A stretch of 64,000 nucleotides of DNA, from the NCBI RefSeq assembly GCF_003265325.1, contig NZ_QGNX01000002.1, forward strand, positions 124,001 to 188,000, written 5' to 3'. The DNA comes from Oceanibium sediminis. Lineage in GTDB: Bacteria; Pseudomonadota; Alphaproteobacteria; Rhodobacterales; Rhodobacteraceae. The notes under the pieces are model-generated. The model had not been told where the DNA came from and made no database searches. It saw only the letters and a list, made by a program, of their open reading frames with translations. Below are positions 43,485-52,614 of this stretch, piece by piece; positions within the stretch are counted from its first letter, which is position 1; each line of letters opens with the position of its first letter. Made by a program: the position numbers and the translations under genes.

Positions 43485-43845
43485 CGTCGTCATCTATCAC
43501 AACCCCGATTGCGGCACGTCGCGCAAGGTCGTGCAACTAGCTAAAGAGGCCGGCGCCGATCCCGTGGTGATCGAGTATCGCAAGACCGGATGGACCCGCG
43601 CGCAACTGCTGGGCCTGTTCGCCGCCGCGGACCTGACGCCGCGCGATGCGCTGCGCGTCAAGAACTCCCCGGCCGAAGAAATGGGCCTGACCGCGCCGGA
43701 CATCAGCGACGACGCGCTGCTCGACGCCATGGTCGCGCATCCGATCCTGGTCAACCGGCCCATCGTCTGCACCCCCCGAGGCGTGCGGCTTTGCCGCCCG
43801 GCGGACAGCGTGATCCCCCTGCTTCCTGACGCCCCCAAAGGCTGA
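43480..43845 (+). CDS. arsC: Arsenate reductase, glutaredoxin-dependent
   Basis: Reduces arsenate to arsenite. The 121-residue product has the catalytic Cys in [12 protein letters not shown] (Cys11), [15 protein letters not shown] with the first conserved Arg, and [18 protein letters not shown] with the two further Arg that bind arsenate. ATG 43480 fits the family's usual N-terminus; in-frame ATGs at 43453 and 43468 would add nine or four residues because of a 12-bp tandem duplication. No clear ribosome site decides between them. With the AqpS-like channel it forms a two-gene arsenic detoxification module; no arsR or arsH is adjacent. Confidence 0.9.
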   Translation: MSVVIYHNPDCGTSRKVVQLAKEAGADPVVIEYRKTGWTRAQLLGLFAAADLTPRDALRVKNSPAEEMGLTAPDISDDALLDAMVAHPILVNRPIVCTPRGVRLCRPADSVIPLLPDAPKG

Positions 43846-43907
43846 GTCGGGACGCGGGCGGCGCATTGCCCCTTGCCAAACCGGGCGTGATGGCCGATTT
43901 CTGCCCC

Positions 43908-45824
43908 ATGGCAGCTTCATCCAAACCCGTGCGTGGCGCGAACCAGTTTCAGCCCGGCAAGGCCCCGGACAACCCGGCCGAGCCGTTCAAGAAGGCACTG
44001 GCCGAAGCCACGAAGACGATCGCCAACGATCCAGACCTGGCGGTCAGCTTTTCGGTCGACCCTCCGGGTCTGACCAATGACGCGGCGCGCCTGCCACAGG
44101 TCAGCCGCCGCATGACCCGCGACGAGGTGATGCTCGCCCGTGGCACGGCCGATGCCTACGCCCTGCGCCGCCGGTTCCACAACAACGCCACCCACCGCCG
44201 CTACGAGCCCACCGGGGACGTGGCGCGCGCGCTTTACGAGGCGATGGAAACCGCCCGATGCGAGGCCGTGGGCGCGCGCGCCATGCCCGGCACCGCCGGT
44301 AATATCGACGCCAAGATCGCCGAGGAATGCCGCCGCAAGGGCTACGCCCAGATCAAGGCCGCCTCCGACGCCCCCCTGTCCGAGGCCGCGGGGTTCCTTG
44401 TCCGCCACCTCGCCACCGGCCGGCCCCTGCCGCCGGGCGCGGAAAACGTGATGGAACTCTGGCGCGGCTTCCTCGAGTCCGAGGCGGGCGCGCAGTTCGA
44501 ACGCGTGGGCGAGTTGCTTGACGACCAGCGCGCCTTTTCCAAGCTGACCCGAGAGGTGATCCGCGATCTCGGCTACGGCGACCAGCTGGGCGACGACCCG
44601 GACATGGAAGACGACAGCGAGGACGGCGGAGAGCCCGAGGCAGAGGACCAGGTCGACGACCAGTCCGATCCCGGCTCCGAGCAGGACGACAACGAGGAGT
44701 CCGCCGACAGCCAGCAGCAGGACCAGGACACCGAAACCCTGGACAGCCAGACCGCCGACGTCTCGCTCGAGGAAAACGAAGACGCCGAGATGGCCGAAGA
44801 TGTGGAGGCCGAGGACGGCGAACCCCCGATGGAGCCGCCGCCCCCCGCGCCCTATTCCGACGCGGACCCGAACTACACCGTCTTCGACACCCGATACGAC
44901 GAGGAAATCCTCGCCGAGGACCTGGCCGACCCGGCCGAGCTTGAGCGGCTGCGCGCCTATCTCGACCAGCAGCTCGAGCCGCTGAAAGGCGCGGTCAGCC
45001 GCCTCGCCAACCGGCTTCAGCGCCGGCTTCAGGCGCAGCAGAACCGCAGCTGGAATTTCGACCTGGAGGAAGGCATCCTCGACGCGGGCCGCCTGGCGCG
45101 GGTGATCGCGAACCCGACGACGCCGCTGTCCTTCAAGCAGGAAAGCGATACCGAGTTCCGCGACACGGTGGTGACGCTGCTGCTGGACAACTCCGGCTCC
45201 ATGCGTGGCCGCCCGATTTCCATCGCGGCGATCTGCGCCGACGTCATGGCCCGCACGCTGGAACGCTGCCAGGTCAAATGCGAGATCCTGGGCTTCACCA
45301 CCCGCGCCTGGAAGGGCGGCCAAAGCCGCGAACGCTGGCTGGCCGAGGGGCGCCCGCCCCTGCCCGGCCGCCTGAACGACCTGCGCCACATCATCTACAA
45401 GGGGGCCGACGCGCCGTGGCGGCGCGCGCGCCCGAACCTCGGGCTGATGATGAAGGAAGGTCTGCTGAAGGAAAACATCGACGGCGAGGCGCTGGAATGG
45501 GCGCACAAACGCATGGTGCACCGCCCCGAGCAGCGCAAGATCCTGATGGTGATCTCGGACGGGGCGCCGGTGGACGACAGCACCCTGTCGGTGAACCCGG
45601 CCAGCTTCCTGGAAAAGCACCTGCGCGACGTGATCTCCATGATCGAGAAACGCCGCGCGGTGGAGCTTATCGCCATCGGCATCGGCCATGACGTGACGCG
45701 CTACTACCAACGCGCCGTGACGATCACCGACGTCGAGCAGCTTGCCGGCGCGATGACCGAGCAGCTCGCCTCGCTGTTCGACAACGACCCCCGCTCCAAG
45801 CGGCGCCGAGGGCGCGCCGCCTGA
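43908..45824 (+). CDS. cobT: Aerobic cobaltochelatase subunit CobT
   Basis: The 638-residue VWA-domain partner of CobS. N-terminal [20 protein letters not shown] is usual. A very acidic linker covers residues about 225-315 (many Asp, Glu and Gln). The C-terminal VWA domain has the MIDAS motif [17 protein letters not shown] (about residue 424) and [20 protein letters not shown] 43908 is chosen; an upstream ATG at 43890 is possible. It overlaps the stop/start base of the aminopeptidase P gene. CobN is not in the window. Confidence 0.95.
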   Translation: MAASSKPVRGANQFQPGKAPDNPAEPFKKALAEATKTIANDPDLAVSFSVDPPGLTNDAARLPQVSRRMTRDEVMLARGTADAYALRRRFHNNATHRRYEPTGDVARALYEAMETARCEAVGARAMPGTAGNIDAKIAEECRRKGYAQIKAASDAPLSEAAGFLVRHLATGRPLPPGAENVMELWRGFLESEAGAQFERVGELLDDQRAFSKLTREVIRDLGYGDQLGDDPDMEDDSEDGGEPEAEDQVDDQSDPGSEQDDNEESADSQQQDQDTETLDSQTADVSLEENEDAEMAEDVEAEDGEPPMEPPPPAPYSDADPNYTVFDTRYDEEILAEDLADPAELERLRAYLDQQLEPLKGAVSRLANRLQRRLQAQQNRSWNFDLEEGILDAGRLARVIANPTTPLSFKQESDTEFRDTVVTLLLDNSGSMRGRPISIAAICADVMARTLERCQVKCEILGFTTRAWKGGQSRERWLAEGRPPLPGRLNDLRHIIYKGADAPWRRARPNLGLMMKEGLLKENIDGEALEWAHKRMVHRPEQRKILMVISDGAPVDDSTLSVNPASFLEKHLRDVISMIEKRRAVELIAIGIGHDVTRYYQRAVTITDVEQLAGAMTEQLASLFDNDPRSKRRRGRAA

Positions 45825-47626
45825 TGTTCCAGCAGTTCGAGACGCTTGGCGCACCGGAAAACGGCCCGCCGCGAGTCGCCGCCCTGCGCGCCGCCATGCA
45901 AGAGGCGGGCGTGCAGGGCTTCCTCGTCCCGCGCGCGGACGCGCACCAGGGCGAATACGTCGCCCCCCATGACGCCCGCCTTGCCTGGCTGACGGGCTTC
46001 ACCGGCTCCGCGGGTTCGGCGGTGGTGCTGGAAAGCACTGCCGCGCTATTCGTCGACGGGCGCTACACGCTGCAAGCCGGGCAGCAGGTGGATACCTCCG
46101 TCCTGGAACTGCGCAACATCCCGAAGGAAACGGTCGGGGACTACGTGGCCGGGCAGCTTTCCCGCGGCCAGTCCATCGGCTTCGACCCATGGCTTCATAC
46201 CGAGCGTGAGATCGCCACGTTGCGCGAGCGTCTGGACAAGGCGGGTATCGCGCTGGTGCCGACGGAAAACCTGGTGGACGCGGCCTGGAGCAACCAGCCG
46301 CCCCCGCCCATGGGCCCGGCAACCATCCACCCCGAGGTTCTGGCCGGGCGCAGCGCGGCCGAAAAGCTCGGCGCGCTGGCGGCGGACCTGGATGGCGACG
46401 GGATCGGGGCAGTGGTCCTGACCTTGCCGGATTCGATCAGCTGGCTGCTGAACATGCGCGGCACAGATATCGAGCGTAACCCGGTAGTCCACGCTTTCGC
46501 GATCCTGAATGCCGACGCCTCGCTCGACCTGTTCATCGCGCCCGCCAAGGTCAACGACGCCCTTCGCGACCACCTCGGCCCGCAGGTGCGCCTGCACCCG
46601 CCCGAGGCGTTCGGCCCCGCCCTCGAAGCGCTCAGCGGCAAGGTCGGGCTCGACAAGGCCAGCGCGCCTGTCTGGGTCGGCGAGCGTCTGCGCGCGGGCG
46701 CGGCGGACATCACTTGGATGCGCGACCCCTGCATCCTGCCCAAGGCCTGCAAGACCGAGGCAGAGCTTGCAGGCGCGCGCAGCGCCCACCTGCGCGACGC
46801 GGCGGCGATGATCGAATTCCTCGCCTGGCTCGACGAACAGGCGCCGAAGGGCACCCTCACCGAGATCGACGTCGTCAAGGCGCTCGAAGCCAAACGGCGC
46901 GCGACGAACGCGCTGCGCGACATCAGCTTTGAAACCATCAGCGGCGCGGGCCCGAACGGCGCAATCGTCCACTACCGGGTGAGCGAGGACAGCAATCGCA
47001 CCATCGCCCCGGGCGAGCTGCTGCTGGTGGATAGCGGCGGCCAGTACGGCGACGGCACGACCGACATCACCCGCACCATCGCCACCGGCCCGGCCCCCGA
47101 GGGCGCGGTCCGCGCCTTCACCCTGGTCCTGAAGGGCTTGATCAACCTCTCCCGCCAGCGCTGGCCAGAAGGGCTCGCGGGCCGCGACCTCGACGCCATC
47201 GCGCGCGCGGCCCTCTGGAACGCAGGGTTCGACTACGACCATGGCACCGGGCACGGCGTCGGTGCCTACCTCAGCGTCCACGAAGGCCCGCAGAACCTGT
47301 CCCGCCGCGGCGAGGAGCCGCTGAAGCCGGGCATGATCCTGTCCATCGAACCGGGCTACTACCGGACAGGCGCCTACGGCATCCGGATCGAGAACCTCGT
47401 GGCCGTCACCGCGCCGGACACGCCCGCGGAGGGTGACCGCGCGATGCTGGGCTTTGAAACGCTGACCCATGTTCCCATTGACGTGCGCCTGATCGATGCC
47501 GCATTGTTGAGCGGCGATGAGCGGGACTGGCTCAACGCCTATCACGCCCATGTCGCGGCGTTGATCGCGCCATCGCTTTCCGCCCCCGCCGCAGATTGGC
47601 TGGACCGGGCCACCCGTCCGCTCTGA
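45824..47626 (+). CDS. Xaa-Pro aminopeptidase (aminopeptidase P family)
   Basis: M24-family metallopeptidase of 600 residues that removes N-terminal residues before proline. Two creatinase-like N-terminal domains are followed by the pita-bread catalytic domain. Metal ligands are in LLVDSGGQYGDGTTDITRTI (two Asp), GTGHGVGAYLSVHEGPQ (His) and MILSIEPGYYRTGAYGIRIENL (two Glu). This three-domain length matches the eukaryotic-like APP form common in alphaproteobacteria. It starts 1 bp before the cobT stop ends, so it is translated from the cobT message. Confidence 0.92.
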   Translation: MFQQFETLGAPENGPPRVAALRAAMQEAGVQGFLVPRADAHQGEYVAPHDARLAWLTGFTGSAGSAVVLESTAALFVDGRYTLQAGQQVDTSVLELRNIPKETVGDYVAGQLSRGQSIGFDPWLHTEREIATLRERLDKAGIALVPTENLVDAAWSNQPPPPMGPATIHPEVLAGRSAAEKLGALAADLDGDGIGAVVLTLPDSISWLLNMRGTDIERNPVVHAFAILNADASLDLFIAPAKVNDALRDHLGPQVRLHPPEAFGPALEALSGKVGLDKASAPVWVGERLRAGAADITWMRDPCILPKACKTEAELAGARSAHLRDAAAMIEFLAWLDEQAPKGTLTEIDVVKALEAKRRATNALRDISFETISGAGPNGAIVHYRVSEDSNRTIAPGELLLVDSGGQYGDGTTDITRTIATGPAPEGAVRAFTLVLKGLINLSRQRWPEGLAGRDLDAIARAALWNAGFDYDHGTGHGVGAYLSVHEGPQNLSRRGEEPLKPGMILSIEPGYYRTGAYGIRIENLVAVTAPDTPAEGDRAMLGFETLTHVPIDVRLIDAALLSGDERDWLNAYHAHVAALIAPSLSAPAADWLDRATRPL

Positions 47627-47698
47627 GGGCCGCGCCGTATCCGTGTGATCAAACCGACACGATACGCCGCTACGATGTGAAATCAGAAGGAGGCCACG

Positions 47699-48046
47699 AT
47701 GCCGACGAAGACCCTATCCGTGACCGCCGCAAACGGCACCTGGGTGATCCGCGCCGCGGGCGCCGTCATTGGTGAAAGCTCCAATGCCCTGCTGCTCGAA
47801 GAAGAGGGACGGCCGGCGATCATCTACTTCCCGCGCAGTGACGTCGAAATGGCGTTCCTGGACGCCTCGGACAAGACCAGCGTCAGCCCGGACAAGGGCA
47901 CGGCGCGCTACTTCTCCATCGCGGCGAAAAGCGGCACGATCAAGGACGCCGCTTGGTCCTACGAGGACCCCGCCGAAGCCGTCGCCCGCGTCAAGGACCA
48001 CCTGGCCTTCCACGCCAGCGACAAGGTCGCCGTCGAACAACTCTGA
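47699..48046 (+). CDS. DUF427 domain protein
   Basis: A 115-residue protein of the DUF427 beta-strand fold. GTWVIRAAGAVIGESSNALLLEEEGRPAIIYFPRSDVEMAFL is typical, and YFSIAAKSGTIKDAAWSYEDP is the second conserved segment. AAGGAGG precedes ATG 47699 closely. Function unknown. It is followed by a dispersed repeat copy. Confidence 0.85.
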   Translation: MPTKTLSVTAANGTWVIRAAGAVIGESSNALLLEEEGRPAIIYFPRSDVEMAFLDASDKTSVSPDKGTARYFSIAAKSGTIKDAAWSYEDPAEAVARVKDHLAFHASDKVAVEQL

Positions 48047-48048
48047 CC

Positions 48049-48110
48049 GCCCCCTTCCAAAGTCCCAAAATATCCCGGGGAGCGCGAGGGGCTGGCCCCT
48101 CGCTCCCGCC
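48049..48110 (+). repeat. Dispersed intergenic palindromic repeat
   Basis: Starts at the DUF427 stop with CCCCCTTCCAAAGTCCCAAA, then TATCCCGGGGAGC, then the hairpin GCGAGGGGCTGGCCCCTCGC. It matches the copy at 52534-52594 almost exactly but in the opposite orientation. Confidence 0.85.
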
Positions 48111-48125
48111 GCGGCCCCAAGCGCC

Positions 48126-48149
48126 AAAGTCAAAGTCAAAGTCAAAGTC
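48126..48149 (+). repeat. Hexanucleotide tandem repeat, four copies of AAAGTC
   Basis: Four perfect AAAGTC units, 16 bp after the dispersed repeat and 34 bp from the ClC gene stop. The unit also occurs inside the nearby repeat (CCAAAGTCCC), so it may have grown from it by slippage. Confidence 0.9.
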
Positions 48150-48182
48150 AGCGCACCCGACCCCGGCCCGGACCAGGAACGC

Positions 48183-49868
48183 TCAGGAATGCTCCTCCCG
48201 CGCCAACGCCGCAAGGGCGCGGTTGTAGGCCTTCAACGCCTCCACGTGCGTGACCGTCCCGATCAGCTCCGGCGGCCCGGATCCGTCCCCCGGGTCGGCA
48301 ACCGGCAACACCTCCAGCCCCGGCGCTCTGTCGAACATCGGCAGCGCCTGCTCCAGCGTATCCGAGGGGCGCAACCAGCTGCCCTGGGCGATCAGCTCTT
48401 CCGCCTGGGCCGCGGGCATCCCACTGTCCGCCGTCTGGGGCTGCATCAGCCGCCCGACAGAGATGGTCGCCATCAGGTAACGCTGCGGCCCGGCGGCCAT
48501 GTGCACGCCCCGGCGCTCGATCTGGTTGAGGAAGAAACTGCGCTCGACCAGCCGCGAACTCAGCGCCGAGGACAGGGACACCGTGACCATCACCGCGATT
48601 CCCGCCTGCCAGTCGCCGGTCATCTCGAAAACGATCAGCGTGGTGGAAATCGGCGCGCCCAGCACTGCCGCCGCGACACCACCCATCCCCGCGATGGCAT
48701 AAAGTCCGACGGTCCCGGACACCGCCGGGAACATCGATGTCGCCACGATCCCGAAGGCAAGCCCGGTCAGCGCCCCCAGCATCAGCGAGGGTGAGAAGAC
48801 GCCGCCCCCCATGCGCCCGGCCATGGTGATCGCGACCGCGATCACCTTGATGATGGCAAAGACCACCGCCTGCCACAGGAACAACCCTTCGGTCAGCGCG
48901 CGCGACGTCGTCTCGTATCCCACGCCGATGATATGGGGAAAGAACACCGCGATCATTCCCAAGAGGCCCCCCGCCACCGCCGGGCGCGCCCAGCGCGGCA
49001 TCCGGGTGGCGGACTGGACGACATCGCCCAAATCCTCGGCCGCGAAGATCGACCACATCATCAGCGCCGCCACGAGGCCGCAAACCAGCCCGAGGATCAT
49101 GAACGCCGGAAGCTCGACGTAGAACGCCAGCGTGTGAACCGGCAGAACGAATTCCGTCACGTTGCCCACGAACAGGCGCGACACAACCGTCCCCGCGACC
49201 GAGGCGATGACGATCGGCGCGAAGGCGGTGATCGCGAAATGCCGCAGGATCACCTCCAGCGCGAACAGCGCCCCGGCGATCGGTGCGTTGAACGAGGCGG
49301 ACACTGCCGCCGCCACCGCGCAGCCCATCAGCTCGCGCCCGGTCACCCCGTCCGCGTGCAACAGCCGCGCCACGTAGCTTGAGATCAGGCCCCCGATATG
49401 CACCACCGGCCCCTCGCGCCCGGTCGAGCCGCCTGTGGACAGCGTGATGAGCGACGCGAAGGTGGAGGCAAGGCCGAAGCGCGTATCCACCCGGCCATCC
49501 TGCAGGGCCGCGCCCTCGATCACATGGGCGACGGTGCGCGCGTGCCCGTCCGGGGTGAAGAAATGCAGGATCAACCCGACCACCAGGCCGCCGAGGATCG
49601 GGATGGTCACCACCCAGCCCCAGTGCAGCGTGGCCAGCTGGCTGGCCAGCATCACGTCGCTCGCCCCGTAGATGTTTTCCTGCAACCACACGATGCCAAG
49701 GCGGAACGCCACCGCGGCCAACCCGGCGGCGACGCCGATCATCAGCGCGATCAGCCAGAACTGCACCGCATCTGGGCCGCGATGGCGCACCGTGCGCATC
49801 CCCTCGGCGCAGAGGTCGCGGCCGCTGGTGTATTTACGCCTGATCAGATCCGTGACCTGCGAAGCCAT
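48183..49868 (-). CDS. ClC-family chloride channel/transporter with C-terminal CBS region
   Basis: A 561-residue inner-membrane protein with many hydrophobic segments. The ion-path motif GSTGREGPVVHIGGLISS (about residue 147) contains the gating Glu of the GREGP form, and MGGGVFSPSLMLGALTG (about 355) is the later selectivity segment. SFNAPIAGALFALEVIL is also characteristic. The last 110 residues (ATISVGRLMQPQT...) look like CBS domains. Cl/H antiporters of this type aid acid tolerance. Stop is 34 bp from the hexamer repeat. Confidence 0.92.
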   Translation of the reverse strand: MASQVTDLIRRKYTSGRDLCAEGMRTVRHRGPDAVQFWLIALMIGVAAGLAAVAFRLGIVWLQENIYGASDVMLASQLATLHWGWVVTIPILGGLVVGLILHFFTPDGHARTVAHVIEGAALQDGRVDTRFGLASTFASLITLSTGGSTGREGPVVHIGGLISSYVARLLHADGVTGRELMGCAVAAAVSASFNAPIAGALFALEVILRHFAITAFAPIVIASVAGTVVSRLFVGNVTEFVLPVHTLAFYVELPAFMILGLVCGLVAALMMWSIFAAEDLGDVVQSATRMPRWARPAVAGGLLGMIAVFFPHIIGVGYETTSRALTEGLFLWQAVVFAIIKVIAVAITMAGRMGGGVFSPSLMLGALTGLAFGIVATSMFPAVSGTVGLYAIAGMGGVAAAVLGAPISTTLIVFEMTGDWQAGIAVMVTVSLSSALSSRLVERSFFLNQIERRGVHMAAGPQRYLMATISVGRLMQPQTADSGMPAAQAEELIAQGSWLRPSDTLEQALPMFDRAPGLEVLPVADPGDGSGPPELIGTVTHVEALKAYNRALAALAREEHS

Positions 49869-49877
49869 GATCCCGCC

Positions 49878-50396
49878 CTATTTCCTAACGGTCAGCCCGA
49901 TGGGCCGACCGGCCTGTTCGGGACGCGGCAGGGCCGCATGATCCGCAGCCATACGCGTCATACGCGCGACAGCCCAGTCCGGATAGGCGGCCGCGCGGCG
50001 CTTTTCGTGGTCAACGTTAAGCAATACCACCTCTTGCGTGGCGCAGAGTGCCTCGTCCCGGTTGCGGATCATGGACAGGAACAGGTGCATCCGCTTCCTG
50101 TCCGCCGCCAGGAGCAGCAGGCGGACGTGGAACGCCTCGCCCTCCAGCAGTTCCGCAAGGTAGTGCACATGGGCCTGAAGCACGTAGGGCCCCTGCCCCC
50201 GCGCCTTGACCCAGGTTTCGCCGATGCCGAGCCAGTCCTCCAGGAAGGAGTCGAGCGCGCGATCGAAGGCCAGCGTGTAATAGGCCACGTTCATGTGGCC
50301 GTTGTAGTCGATCCACGCCGCCTCGACCTGCTGCGAGGGCAGGACTATGGGCGCTGGATAGGGTCCGTCGACGCCATTCTGACCCGATACGTTCAT
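49878..50396 (-). CDS. Thioesterase-family protein (hotdog fold)
   Basis: A 172-residue 4-hydroxybenzoyl-CoA-thioesterase-type protein. EAAWIDYNGHMNVAYYTLAFDRALDSFL (residues about 26-53) contains the catalytic DYNGHMN motif of the hotdog family, and LQAHVHYLAELLEGEAFHVRLLLLAADRKRMHLF is the central strand region. Members hydrolyse acyl-CoA; in related bacteria similar proteins occur in carnitine or betaine pathways. ATG 50396 gives the usual length. It is 9 bp before the ClC start, so they are probably co-transcribed. Confidence 0.83.
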   Translation of the reverse strand: MNVSGQNGVDGPYPAPIVLPSQQVEAAWIDYNGHMNVAYYTLAFDRALDSFLEDWLGIGETWVKARGQGPYVLQAHVHYLAELLEGEAFHVRLLLLAADRKRMHLFLSMIRNRDEALCATQEVVLLNVDHEKRRAAAYPDWAVARMTRMAADHAALPRPEQAGRPIGLTVRK

Positions 50397-50462
50397 CTGC
50401 CCGTTGCCTTTCCCCGCTGTCGCGTTACGGTCCGCCGGTGAACCTGACGGAAGGGGGTTTCG

Positions 50463-51836
50463 ATGAGCATTCAAACGGCTGTGGCGCGGCTGTGCAAGGC
50501 GTACGGCGATCAAATTGCGACCAGCGATGCAATCCTGTCCGAGCACGGACAGAACGAGAGCTATTTCCCCGAGACACTTCCCGATGCCGTCGCCTTTCCC
50601 GCCTCCACCGACGATGTGAGCGGCATGATCAGCATCTGCCACGAGGAGGGATGCCCGATCGTGGCCTGGGGCACCGGAACCTCGCTGGAGGGCAATGCCC
50701 TGGCGCTGCGCGGGGGCGTGTCGCTGGACATGTCGCGTATGAACCGGATCCTGTCCGTGCATGACGAGGACATGGACGCCGTGGTTCAACCCGGCGTCAC
50801 GCGCGAGGCGCTGAACACGCATCTGCGCGACACGGGCCTGTTCTTTCCGGTGGACCCCGGCGCCAACGCCTCGCTCGGTGGCATGGCCGCCACACGGGCC
50901 AGCGGCACGACGGCGGTGCGCTATGGCACGATGCGCGAAAACGTCCTGGCGCTGGAAGTGGTGCTGGCGGACGGGCGCGTGATTCGGACCGGCTCACGCG
51001 CGCGCAAGTCGGCCTCGGGCTACGATCTGACGAAGCTGTTCGTCGGCTCGGAAGGCACCCTTGGGGTCATCACGGAACTGACACTGCGCCTGCAGGGCCA
51101 GCCCGAGGCGATCTCGGCCGCGATCTGCCGCTTTGACGACATCAAAGGTGCGGTCGACACGGTGATCCAGACGATCCAGATGGGCGTGCCGATGGCGCGC
51201 ATGGAATTCGTGGACGAAATCATGGTGAAGGGGTTCAACCTGCATTCCAAGGCCGGCTTGCCCGAGGCGCCGCACCTGTTCCTGGAGTTCCACGGATCGG
51301 ACTCGGCGGTGGCAGAGCAATCCGCCCTGGTGGCCGAAATCGCGGCCGAGCATGGCGGCGCGGATTTCCAGTGGTCCACCAAGCCCGAGGATCGCAACCG
51401 GCTGTGGGCGATGCGCCACAACGCCCATTACGCCTACAAGATGCTGCGCCCGGGCTGCGGCGTGGTGTCCACCGATATCTGCGTCCCGATTTCCCGCCTG
51501 GCGGAGGCGGTGGCGGCGACGCGGGCGGAAATCGACCGCTCGTCGATCCAGGGAATGATCCTGGGGCACGTGGGCGACGGGAACTTCCACACCGGGCTTC
51601 TGGTGGAAAAGGGCAACGACGGCGAACTGGCCGCCGCCAAGGCGCTGGCGCTGTTCATGAACGACCTGGCGCTGAAACTGGACGGAACCGTGACCGGGGA
51701 ACATGGCGTCGGGCAAGGCAAGATGGCCTACATGGAGGCCGAGCACGGTGCCGCATGGGCAGTCATGGGCGATCTGAAACGCACCCTCGATCCCGGCAAT
51801 ATCCTGAACCCCGGCAAGGTGGTGCGGATCAACTGA
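50463..51836 (+). CDS. FAD-binding oxidoreductase, D-lactate dehydrogenase / glycolate oxidase type
   Basis: A 457-residue flavoprotein of the VAO/PCMH family. The N-terminal FAD domain has CPIVAWGTGTSLEGNALALRGGVSLDMSRM (residues about 63-92) and VDPGANASLGGMAATRASGTTAVRYGTMRENV. The C-terminal cap contains MILGHVGDGNFHTGLLV and TVTGEHGVGQGKMAYMEAEHG, with the active-site His residues. D-lactate dehydrogenase (cytochrome) is the nearest type; D-2-hydroxyacid dehydrogenases also fit. Start MSIQTAVARL at ATG 50463, with GGAAGGGGG upstream. Single gene, divergent from the thioesterase. Confidence 0.88.
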   Translation: MSIQTAVARLCKAYGDQIATSDAILSEHGQNESYFPETLPDAVAFPASTDDVSGMISICHEEGCPIVAWGTGTSLEGNALALRGGVSLDMSRMNRILSVHDEDMDAVVQPGVTREALNTHLRDTGLFFPVDPGANASLGGMAATRASGTTAVRYGTMRENVLALEVVLADGRVIRTGSRARKSASGYDLTKLFVGSEGTLGVITELTLRLQGQPEAISAAICRFDDIKGAVDTVIQTIQMGVPMARMEFVDEIMVKGFNLHSKAGLPEAPHLFLEFHGSDSAVAEQSALVAEIAAEHGGADFQWSTKPEDRNRLWAMRHNAHYAYKMLRPGCGVVSTDICVPISRLAEAVAATRAEIDRSSIQGMILGHVGDGNFHTGLLVEKGNDGELAAAKALALFMNDLALKLDGTVTGEHGVGQGKMAYMEAEHGAAWAVMGDLKRTLDPGNILNPGKVVRIN

Positions 51837-51915
51837 CGTAACGGGCTTGTGAGTGGACGCCCGCGCCGGCTTGGCGGATATTGCGCGAAAATACAGGCAA
51901 CCAATTCAAACGGAT

Positions 51916-52491
51916 ATGACAATGACGCTGACACGCAGAATGCTCCTTGCGGGTCTTTCGGCAAGTGCCGCGACCCCGCTTCTGGCCCAGACCGGTCCGG
52001 CGGAAACCCTGGCCGCGCCGGGGCTGATCTCGCGCCGGGTTTCCGGTTTCGCCACCCACCGCTGGCAGGACCATTTCGACACGCTGAAGAACGGGGCGAT
52101 CATCTGCGACACGAACGCGCGCGCCCTGCAGTACTGGTCCGAGGACGAGAGCATCGTGCGCACCTATCCCACGTCGGTCCCGTTGACGAACGAGCTGACG
52201 CGGCGTGGCCGCACCGAGATCACGCTGAAGCGGGATGGGCCGGAATGGCGCCCCACCCCGAACATGCTGGCGCGCAACCCCGACCTGCCGAAATACGTCG
52301 GCCCGGGCCCGGAAAACCCCATGGGTACCCATGCGCTGAACCTGAGCTGGCAGTACTACCGGATCCACGGCACCAACGATGTGCGCAAGATCGGGCGGCG
52401 CAGCTCGAACGGGTGTATCGGCCTGTTCAACAACCAGATCGCCGAGCTTTTCAGCCTGGCGAAGGTTGGGACACAAGTGGTCCTGATCTGA
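51916..52491 (+). CDS. L,D-transpeptidase (YkuD family), exported
   Basis: A 191-residue periplasmic enzyme that cross-links or attaches to peptidoglycan. The N-terminus LTRRMLLAGLSASAATPLLAQ is a signal peptide with a twin-arginine-like RR. The YkuD signature is YRIHGTNDVRKIGRRSSNGCIGL, with HGT and catalytic Cys in SNGCIG (about residue 167). ATG 51916 is chosen because it begins the signal peptide. A dispersed repeat copy follows the gene. Confidence 0.92.
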   Translation: MTMTLTRRMLLAGLSASAATPLLAQTGPAETLAAPGLISRRVSGFATHRWQDHFDTLKNGAIICDTNARALQYWSEDESIVRTYPTSVPLTNELTRRGRTEITLKRDGPEWRPTPNMLARNPDLPKYVGPGPENPMGTHALNLSWQYYRIHGTNDVRKIGRRSSNGCIGLFNNQIAELFSLAKVGTQVVLI

Positions 52492-52533
52492 AGCTGGTCC
52501 TGATGTGACCCGGCCGCCCTGCCGCGGGGCGGC

Positions 52534-52594
52534 GGGGGGAGCGAGGGGCCAGCCCCTCGCGCTCCCCGGGATATTTGTGGACTTTGGAGGGGGC
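52534..52594 (-). repeat. Dispersed intergenic palindromic repeat, reverse orientation
   Basis: Reading in reverse it matches the copy at 48049: hairpin arms GCGAGGGGC / GCCCCTCGC, then CTCCCCGGGATATTTGTGGA and CTTTGGAGGGGGCC. It lies between two convergent genes (YkuD and the M29 peptidase). Confidence 0.85.
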
Positions 52595-52614
52595 CGGCGC
52601 GTCCGGACGGAATG

